Of a stretch of 18,292 bases of DNA, positions 12,635 through 18,292 are shown piece by piece (position 1 is the first letter of the stretch; each line of letters opens with the position of its first letter). The notes beneath the pieces are model-generated. The model had not been told where the DNA came from. It searched no databases and saw nothing but the letters and a program-made list of their open reading frames with translations. The DNA comes from DAIOGN01 sp036745245 (GTDB taxonomy: Bacteria > Zixibacteria > MSB-5A5 > JAUVRN01): the NCBI GenBank assembly GCA_036745245.1, contig DAIOGN010000065.1:1-18292 (forward strand). The letters run 5' to 3'. The translations under genes and the position numbers were made by a program.

Positions 12635-13846
12635 TCAACGCGAACGCGTGACATGTGGCAAGCCCTGTTCCGCTTGACTCGTCACGATGTGGTGGGGTGT
12701 CCCGGCGCCGGCGTGCGGCAGGCGGGGCCCCGGCCGTCCGGGGCGACTCTGTACCGAGTGCTCAATGACTTCGGCAAACTCCTTCAGAAAGCGCTCACGG
12801 GAGAACCGCAGCGAATGCTCGCGTATTTCAGCGGGATCAAAGGTCTCCCGGTTCCGCTCGAAGACCTCTATCGCCTGCATCAGGGCCTCGGGTGACTGAT
12901 CGTAGTAGAGCACCCCCGTCTTGCCATCGAGAACCGTCTCCGATGTGCCGCCCCGGCCGAAGGCGATGACAGGAGTTCCACAGGCCTGGGCTTCGACGGG
13001 AGCGATGCCGAAGTCCTCGACCGCGGCGAAAACGAAGGCACGAGCGTTCTGAACAGCTTGCCTCATGGCCTCTGGCGGCTGGTGGCCCAGGAGGGTGACA
13101 TTCGGGATGGCACGACGTTTCAGGGCGGGCAGATCGGGACCGTCGCCGATGACAATGAGCTTCCGACGCGGCATCCTCGCAAACGCATCGCACATCAGGT
13201 CCAGTCGTTTATACGGTACGGCGCGTGCCACCGTTACATAGTAGTCGTCTTTCTCGCTCTGCAATTCGAAGGCGGCCACATCCACCGGTGGATAGACGAC
13301 CACGGAGTCACGCCGGTACACCTTCTGGATGCGCCGGGCAATGAAATGCGAGTTGGCCACAAACACGTCGACGCCCAGGGCCGTCCGGACGTCCCAGAGC
13401 CGCAGGTAATGCAGGCACGCACGGGCGGCCCACCCCAGCGGCCAGCGGCGGAATCGCGGCGTATAAAGGTACTGATGCGACAGGTCCCACGCATAGCGCA
13501 TGGGGGAATTCACGTAGGCGATATGCAGCTGGTCCGGGCCGGTGAGAACGCCCTTGGCCACCGCCGTGGAACTCGAAATCACCAGCTCAAACTGTGACAC
13601 ATCCAGCTGTTCGATCGCCAGCGGCATCAGGGGGAGGTAATCGCGGTACCGCGATTTCGCGAAGGGGCACTTCTGAATGAACGTGGTATGGATGGAACGC
13701 CCGCCGAATCTCGCTCGATTCGGGGGCGTCAGAAAGTCGCAGATGGTGAAGAGTTCGGCGTCCGGGACCACCTGGAGCATGTCCAGGAGCGCGCGTTCGG
13801 CGCCGCCGATGGTGACCAGCCAGTCGTGGATCAGTGCAGTTCTCAT
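12635..13846 (-). CDS. Glycosyltransferase family 4 (WbaZ-like)
   Basis: This is a cytoplasmic GT-B retaining glycosyltransferase that probably adds one sugar to the lipid-linked repeat unit. The ATG at 13846 overlaps the stop of the preceding GT gene (ATGA) and gives MRTALIHDWLVTIGGAERAL, a typical GT4 N-terminus; a longer frame would add 18 unrelated residues. Further marks are YVNSPMRYAWDL (112-122), VANSHFIARRI, ARAVPYKRLDL (the C-terminal nucleotide-site block), VIGDGPD, and the EX7E motif Glu277-Glu285 (EDFGIAPVE). The 403-aa protein ends in about 35 residues rich in Pro, Gly and His beyond the usual end. Mannose or rhamnose transfer would fit WbaZ-like relatives, but donor and acceptor cannot be determined here. 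Confidence 0.9.
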   Translation of the reverse strand: MRTALIHDWLVTIGGAERALLDMLQVVPDAELFTICDFLTPPNRARFGGRSIHTTFIQKCPFAKSRYRDYLPLMPLAIEQLDVSQFELVISSSTAVAKGVLTGPDQLHIAYVNSPMRYAWDLSHQYLYTPRFRRWPLGWAARACLHYLRLWDVRTALGVDVFVANSHFIARRIQKVYRRDSVVVYPPVDVAAFELQSEKDDYYVTVARAVPYKRLDLMCDAFARMPRRKLIVIGDGPDLPALKRRAIPNVTLLGHQPPEAMRQAVQNARAFVFAAVEDFGIAPVEAQACGTPVIAFGRGGTSETVLDGKTGVLYYDQSPEALMQAIEVFERNRETFDPAEIREHSLRFSRERFLKEFAEVIEHSVQSRPGRPGPRLPHAGAGTPHHIVTSQAEQGLPHVTRSR

Positions 13847-14913
13847 GCCATGTCGAGGTCCCCCACCTCGTTGAGCAACAACTCCGCAGAACGACTCCAA
13901 CTGAAGGTCCGCGACAGTTGTCGACCCCGCTCGCTGTACTTGGTACGAAGCGTGTCGTCTGAGAGCAAGTGGCGCATCTTGCGGGCGATGTCATCGGGGC
14001 TGTTCGGGTCACAGTAGCACGCGGCGTCGCCGTAGGTCTCCTCGAGTGCCCCACAGGGAGAGATCAGGCAGGGGCACCCGCAGGTCATGGCTTCGAGTGG
14101 CGGCAGCCCGAAACCTTCATACAGCGAGGGGAAAACGAACATACGGGCATGCGCATACCAGGCGCGCAGGGCCTGGTCGCCGGCGTTGGCTTCAAACAGA
14201 GTCCGGGTGAGGTGTCCGTTGTCGCGCAGGGCCGATCCTGAGAACACTCGATTGGGCCGGCCGATCACCACGAGCCTCAGGGAGGGATGGTTCAGGNNNN
14301 NNNNNNGAGCCTGGTCGTCATCCCCGACTGCACCCACTATGCGCCGGTCGAACGACCCGACGGTCAGTACGTATTCGTGCTCCAGGTGTGGAGGTTCCGC
14401 AGGCTCCACTCCGTGAAAGACCTCGGCAGCGGCACAGGGCACCACGGAGACGCGGGATTCCGGGACTCCCAGCACATCCTGAATCTCACGTGCGGAAAAC
14501 TGGCTGTCGGTGACTATGCGCAGGGCTCGTCTGGCGACCCGGGGCACCAGAAACCGGAACGCCCGCCGAAAACGCCACGAATACCATTGTGGATAGCGGA
14601 ACGGACAGAGGTCGTGAATCACCACCACGTTCCGCGCGTAGGACACGGGGGCCAGATTGGCGAAGTTGAGGAGGAGCGGACTTTTCAAGTGCCGTTTCAG
14701 ATGGCGGGGAAGTTCAAACTGCTCCCAGAGGTAGCCTGCGTGTTTCCCAATCACTCTGGCGCCGAATTCCTCGGCCAATTCTCGATGCAGCACGTTGTGA
14801 GGCGCCAGAACTAGGACGTCGGGTCGAACACGACGGATGGCCCTCGTCATTTCGGTGGCGTACCGTTGGACTCCGGTGAGCGGCTGCGTGAGGAACCGGC
14901 CGTTAATGACCAT
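13843..14913 (-). CDS. Glycosyltransferase family 4, interrupted by a 10-N assembly gap
   Basis: This is a GT-B transferase for the same repeat unit. Its N-terminus, INGRFLTQPLTGVQRYA, is the signature of a common GT4 subgroup; VIHDLCPFRYPQWYS and TDSQFSAREI follow, then the EX7E motif Glu266-Glu274 (EGFGLPPLE). The ATG at 14913 overlaps the end of the Wzy-like gene by 11 nt; a longer frame would add 42 residues of shadow sequence. The N run falls at residues 203-206. Just before it, after VGSFDRR, the expected RKN-type nucleotide-site residues are missing and third positions become less G/C-biased, so about 13 codons next to the gap are doubtful. Frame is kept across the gap only if its true size is 10, or differs from 10 by a multiple of 3. 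The gene is probably intact in the organism. Confidence 0.82.
   Translation of the reverse strand: MVINGRFLTQPLTGVQRYATEMTRAIRRVRPDVLVLAPHNVLHRELAEEFGARVIGKHAGYLWEQFELPRHLKRHLKSPLLLNFANLAPVSYARNVVVIHDLCPFRYPQWYSWRFRRAFRFLVPRVARRALRIVTDSQFSAREIQDVLGVPESRVSVVPCAAAEVFHGVEPAEPPHLEHEYVLTVGSFDRRIVGAVGDDDQAXXXXLNHPSLRLVVIGRPNRVFSGSALRDNGHLTRTLFEANAGDQALRAWYAHARMFVFPSLYEGFGLPPLEAMTCGCPCLISPCGALEETYGDAACYCDPNSPDDIARKMRHLLSDDTLRTKYSERGRQLSRTFSWSRSAELLLNEVGDLDMA
14297..14306. other. Assembly gap (10 N)
   Basis: Ten consecutive N lie inside the GT4 coding region. A round number suggests a scaffold spacer rather than a measured length, so the real distance and sequence here are unknown. Confidence 0.97.
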
Positions 14914-16180
14914 CGTTCCAGACGCCTTCGTGTGCCGCAAGCAGGATTCCCAGGCCGAGCATGAGCATCGGGGCTTCGATGACATTGAGCGTGGCACCGA
15001 ACGCCAGCAACGTGGCGAGAAACGAGACGAGCGCGGCATCGGGCGCGGGTGCGCGGGCCAGACGGCCGATCAGCACGCCGAGTCCGGCGACCAAAAGCAG
15101 CAGGATGACGATGCCGAAGGAGAGCCAGAGATAGACATGCACGTTGTCGGCGGGGTTGTACTGATCCGGGGCGAAGTAAAGTTGGGGCGCTCCCACGCCA
15201 CCCAGCCCGCGCCCGGTGAGAGACAGCAAGGGAGGCGACATGGAGTGCGCCGCCCGAGGCCAGACATCCTGCGCCCGTTCCACCAGAGATTGAAACATGA
15301 GCTTGGGAATCAGGCCATACTTCGACAGGGTGTCGTCCAGCTGGTTGGCGGTTCCCTGAGGGATGAAGAAGGGGACCAGCGTGAGGACGAGAGCGAACAC
15401 CATGACTGTCGAAAGCGCGATTCGCGACATGTGCCGGAACAGCACCCAGGAGTGTCGCATCCCCGCTCGAAGCAGCAAGGTCACACAAAAGAGACACAGC
15501 GCCAGAATCGAGGTCTTGGACGTGGTGAATCCGATTGCGGTTACGGAAGCGATGGCCAGGATCGCGTCGTACGCCCTCGGGAGCCGCCGGTCGCGAGTCT
15601 CCCCGTCGTCCCGGATTCCAAAACGCAGGACGAGGAGCGTGTACAGGGCGATGGCGGTTTCAAAAGAGGAACGGCCGAATCCGGCTGGCCGTTGGAGCCC
15701 GAACGTCGTCCACTCGCGGGACGCTTCCAGCGTGACGCCTGCCAGGTCGTAAGACAACCCGGTCCAGGGCAGTACCACCACCAGATCGAGCAAGACGCCC
15801 AGCGCGATGCACGGGGTCACCCAACGGTACAGGCGTTTGGAGGCGGCTGAGTCGAGATAGCCCTGCGCCATCGCGAGGTAGCCGACCAGGAATGGGAGGA
15901 ACATTTTGACCGCGAAGGCTACCGCCACGGCAGAGATTCCGTAGAGCAGGCCCACCACTGCGCCGTAGGTGATGATTCCCACTGCGGCCAGGACGACGAG
16001 GTGCAGGCGAAGGCGGCCGACGCTCCGTACGGCAAATGCGCCCAGCAGAGCCACGCTCACAACGTCCTTGAGATAAGCGAGCCACGGCAGGGAGGCTGTG
16101 GTGCACGCGTAGCGGAAGAAGCCGTCAAAGGCCAATAGCACGATCCATGTGCCCAGGAGGGTTCGGGTGAACCACTTCAT
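14903..16180 (-). CDS. O-antigen polymerase/ligase-like membrane protein (Wzy/WaaL family)
   Basis: This polytopic inner-membrane protein is expected to polymerise lipid-linked repeat units on the periplasmic side (Wzy role), or to ligate chains. The ATG at 16180 overlaps the stop of the upstream GT4 gene (ATGA), giving 425 aa; the longer frame would add a charged, unrelated 26-residue tail. About ten hydrophobic segments are visible, for example near 8-20, 38-54, 59-80, 84-105, 121-138, 172-187, 204-238, 252-273, 348-372 and 382-417. A conserved-looking RPAGFGRSSFE (164-174) resembles the Arg-bearing loop of O-antigen ligases. The main periplasmic loop (about 274-348) carries LTGRGLGGVG and DNVHVYLWLSFG, typical of the Wzy_C family. 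Being the only such protein in a cluster with Wzz, a polymerase role is favoured. Confidence 0.82.
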   Translation of the reverse strand: MKWFTRTLLGTWIVLLAFDGFFRYACTTASLPWLAYLKDVVSVALLGAFAVRSVGRLRLHLVVLAAVGIITYGAVVGLLYGISAVAVAFAVKMFLPFLVGYLAMAQGYLDSAASKRLYRWVTPCIALGVLLDLVVVLPWTGLSYDLAGVTLEASREWTTFGLQRPAGFGRSSFETAIALYTLLVLRFGIRDDGETRDRRLPRAYDAILAIASVTAIGFTTSKTSILALCLFCVTLLLRAGMRHSWVLFRHMSRIALSTVMVFALVLTLVPFFIPQGTANQLDDTLSKYGLIPKLMFQSLVERAQDVWPRAAHSMSPPLLSLTGRGLGGVGAPQLYFAPDQYNPADNVHVYLWLSFGIVILLLLVAGLGVLIGRLARAPAPDAALVSFLATLLAFGATLNVIEAPMLMLGLGILLAAHEGVWNDGH

Positions 16181-17361
16181 CGCAGCACGTCCTGGTACAG
16201 GCTCACGTACTGATCTGTTACACGGTCGGACGCGAACTGTTCGGCCTCCAGACGACACGCATGGTTCATCGATTTCACGATGGACCGATCGGCGGCGACC
16301 GTTCGAAGCCGATACTCCAGATCGGCTTCGTCATTCGGATCGAAGAGAAATCCGGTGCGGCCCTCTTTTACGACTTCGGGCAAACCGCCTCTACGTGCCG
16401 CGATGACCGGGATGCCGTGTGCATAGGCTTCAGGCACAACGCGTCCGAACGCCTCATGGCAGAGCGAGGGAACCACGAGCACATCGATCTCCGCGTACAC
16501 CGATTCCATGTCCTGCCACCCCCGGAACTCGATGAGCTGGGTCGGGAAGCGGTTTCGGAGCCGGTCATGCTCCTCGGAGGTCGGAGCCTGGCCGAACAGG
16601 CACAGCCGCGCGTTGGGGATCGAACTGCGCGAAAACACATTTAACAACAACTCGACGCCCTTGTGTCGGGAGAGGCTGCCCACGAAGCCGAAGGTCAACG
16701 TCGAGGAGGCCGTGGCCGTGGAGGGTCGCGAAACAACCCCATCCACACCATTGGGAATATGTGCGTAAGCGTCCGCCTCCGGAAGGCTGGCGTACGCGCG
16801 GTGGCGGCTGAGAATGTATTCGCTTACTCCGGTCACGGCGTCCAGCCTCAGGAAGCCGCGCCGCTTTCGTCGTCCATGCCAGGCGCAGAGAGTGCACGGC
16901 CGGGCGCAGTTCGAGCCGCCCCGGAACATGGTGGACTTCGTGCAGAGCAGGTAGTGATCGCGAATGGTGTGGACGACGCGTCGCTCTTCCGTGCGAGCGA
17001 CGGTCCATGCATACGTGGACCAGCCCGTTAGATTGTGCGTGTGTACGATGTCGGGCTTCTCCCGTCGGAGGATGGATCGCAGGCTCGAGTCGACCCCCGG
17101 ATTGTACGCATCCCTGAGGTGCCAGCGCGCCTTCCTTATTAGGGGCTGAATTCGGGCGGCCCCCACCCAGTAGGAATTCGCTGTCCTGGCATAGTAGACA
17201 GGGTTGCCATCGACCACGTCCTCACGATCGACCGTGGAGGTCGCAGCCACGGCCACGTGCACTCCCTTCCGACGGAGTCCGGCAGCCAGCAGCCGAACCG
17301 ACTTCTCGGCGCCCCCGAACTCGTCCGGCGCATACAACGAATTCACGAGGAGAATTCTCAT
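16177..17361 (-). CDS. Glycosyltransferase family 4 with a cysteine cluster
   Basis: This is a 394-aa GT-B transferase. Its N-terminus, MRILLVNSLYAPDEFGGAEKSV, has the GGAE acceptor-side motif, followed by PDIVHTHNLTGWS (103-115) and HTIRDHYLLC. A cysteine cluster at residues 140, 152, 156 and 159 (SNCARPCTLC, then a basic WHGRRKRRGF) occurs in a GT4 subgroup and may bind metal or shape the acceptor site. IPNGVD, GFVGSLSRHKGVELLL and the EX7E motif Glu303-Glu311 (EAFGRVVPE) complete the donor domain. Its stop overlaps the Wzy-like start by 4 nt. The 70-bp gap to the upstream GT9 gene has no promoter I can support, so all are probably on one transcript. The sugar transferred is unknown. Confidence 0.9.
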   Translation of the reverse strand: MRILLVNSLYAPDEFGGAEKSVRLLAAGLRRKGVHVAVAATSTVDREDVVDGNPVYYARTANSYWVGAARIQPLIRKARWHLRDAYNPGVDSSLRSILRREKPDIVHTHNLTGWSTYAWTVARTEERRVVHTIRDHYLLCTKSTMFRGGSNCARPCTLCAWHGRRKRRGFLRLDAVTGVSEYILSRHRAYASLPEADAYAHIPNGVDGVVSRPSTATASSTLTFGFVGSLSRHKGVELLLNVFSRSSIPNARLCLFGQAPTSEEHDRLRNRFPTQLIEFRGWQDMESVYAEIDVLVVPSLCHEAFGRVVPEAYAHGIPVIAARRGGLPEVVKEGRTGFLFDPNDEADLEYRLRTVAADRSIVKSMNHACRLEAEQFASDRVTDQYVSLYQDVLR

Positions 17362-17431
17362 CCGCCCGTTTTCTGCGAGTCATGGAGCGAAGAGATCCCC
17401 CCAATTCGCGGGCGCGGCATCGTTGTCTTGT

Positions 17432-18292
17432 TCACCGAGTGGCGGAAGCAGCCGGAGCGAGGTGGTGACGCGAGCGATCACCCTGGGGCAGCCACCCTGT
17501 CACAGCACGGAACACAGCATCCGGGGAGAGCTCCGAGAGGCATCGGGGATCGGAGCACGTGAACATGGTCCTGGCATACTGACAGGGCCGGCACTCGATG
17601 GACGTGGTGAGTACGGTGCCCCCGTGAAGCGGCCCATTCTTGAGTTCACAGGTCGGGCCGAACAAGGTCACGGTGGGCACTCGGACGGCGTCGGCGATGT
17701 GCATTGGCCCGCAATCGTTGCCCACGGCCGCATCCATCTGCTTCAGCACCCAGGCCACCTCGGAGAGAGACCATCGGCCCCGCATGTCCAGCACTCGTCC
17801 TTCTCCCTGGCGGCGGGCGATGTCGGGATCACCCGACCCGCCCAGAATGCAGACATTCACCTGCTCCGCGTACTCGAGGAGCGACTGCAAGAGCACATCG
17901 AAGTGTGGCCAGTGCTTGTGCTTCCACTTTGCGCCGCCCTGACCTCCCGGCACCAGGGCCACCCAAATGCCGGGATCAGGTGACCAGGCGCCGGGGTCGC
18001 TCACCGAGACATACAGCGGTGGCGTGGGGCCCCGGTATCCTAAAGCCCGGATCATGTCCAGATTGTATTCCCGCTCCGGCTTGATGAACCAGGCCCCAAT
18101 CAATGGAACGACGTGAACTTTTCCCAACCGTCCGGAGCTCGACTCCTGTGGAGAGAGAGTAGAGGACCAGGGAATAAGCGTATGATCCCATGCGGACTTG
18201 CCCAGCAGGTCCAGCCGGCTTGTGAGCCGGGAGATCAAACACCAGCCTCTGAACAGATCCTCGTAAGGAGTGCACAGGTCGATTGAAGCGTC
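17432..18292 (-). CDS. Glycosyltransferase family 9 (heptosyltransferase-like), N-terminus outside window
   Basis: The frame is open through the right window edge; 286 residues are visible and roughly 50-70 N-terminal residues are missing. A TTG at 18238 is in frame but coding continues upstream of it without a stop. GT9 marks are VALVPGGQGGAKWKHKHWPHF (start of the C-terminal Rossmann domain), ILGGSGDPDIA, LDMRGRWSLSEVAWVL, and AAVGNDCGPMHIADAVRVPTVTLFGPT, the canonical ADP-heptose-type donor loop. The C-terminus has a Cys pattern (ECRPCQYARTMFTCSDPRCL). Such enzymes transfer heptose or related sugars, classically to LPS core; in this cluster it may add a sugar to the repeat unit. It is the first visible gene of the minus-strand series. 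Confidence 0.88.
   Translation of the reverse strand, partial: DASIDLCTPYEDLFRGWCLISRLTSRLDLLGKSAWDHTLIPWSSTLSPQESSSGRLGKVHVVPLIGAWFIKPEREYNLDMIRALGYRGPTPPLYVSVSDPGAWSPDPGIWVALVPGGQGGAKWKHKHWPHFDVLLQSLLEYAEQVNVCILGGSGDPDIARRQGEGRVLDMRGRWSLSEVAWVLKQMDAAVGNDCGPMHIADAVRVPTVTLFGPTCELKNGPLHGGTVLTTSIECRPCQYARTMFTCSDPRCLSELSPDAVFRAVTGWLPQGDRSRHHLAPAASATR

Noticed and set aside
12536..12895. Plus-strand 119-codon frame across the gap between the GT4 gene and wzz.
   Set aside because: Mostly antisense to the GT4 3' end, no domain, no ribosome site.
14837..15850. Plus-strand 337-codon frame opposite the Wzy-like gene.
   Set aside because: Highly charged, Gln/Arg/Gly/His-rich translation typical of antisense to a membrane protein; the minus strand encodes clear membrane helices.

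Overview
This is a high-GC window with strong G/C preference at third codon positions and occasional GTG starts. The outer-membrane-type polysaccharide export machinery points to a Gram-negative-type (diderm) bacterium. A run of 10 N inside a gene shows it comes from a scaffolded assembly, probably metagenomic. The phylum cannot be fixed from the window. The very long multi-SLBB export protein and the class V aminotransferase next to serA would fit Gemmatimonadota or a related deep-branching diderm lineage, but that is only an impression. No tRNA, rRNA, CRISPR array or insertion sequence was seen.

Plus strand (1-9029): the 3' part of a class V aminotransferase, then serA; together these probably form a serine-biosynthesis pair. 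Next comes a tight dTDP-L-rhamnose cassette, rmlA-rmlC-rmlB-rmlD, with two 4-nt overlaps. A 374-bp gene-free stretch follows, carrying a 12-bp direct repeat, a palindrome and a -24/-12 promoter-like sequence. It leads to an unusual fusion gene: an intact non-hydrolysing UDP-GlcNAc 2-epimerase (WecB) joined to a HisC-like aminotransferase-fold domain that has lost its PLP lysine. A second leader of 267 bp has three dyads and a good -35 element inside a palindrome. It precedes the initiating undecaprenyl-phosphate sugar-1-phosphate transferase.

Minus strand (18292-9039): a long, mostly translationally coupled series read from the right edge inward. It holds a GT9 heptosyltransferase-like enzyme (cut by the window), a GT4 transferase, a Wzy/WaaL-type membrane protein, two more GT4 transferases (one crossed by the N gap), a Wzz-type chain-length protein and a 789-aa SLBB export protein. 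The two arms converge tail to tail with 9 bp between the stop codons of the initiating transferase and the export protein.

Together these genes describe a Wzx/Wzy-type surface polysaccharide (capsule, exopolysaccharide or O-antigen) locus. Activated sugars come from RmlABCD (dTDP-rhamnose) and WecB (UDP-ManNAc). PglC/WbaP-like chemistry starts the lipid-linked unit, four glycosyltransferases extend it, the Wzy-like protein polymerises it, and Wzz and the SLBB protein control length and export. No Wzx flippase, UDP-ManNAc dehydrogenase or BY-kinase is visible in the window. The most unusual item is the WecB/pseudo-aminotransferase fusion.
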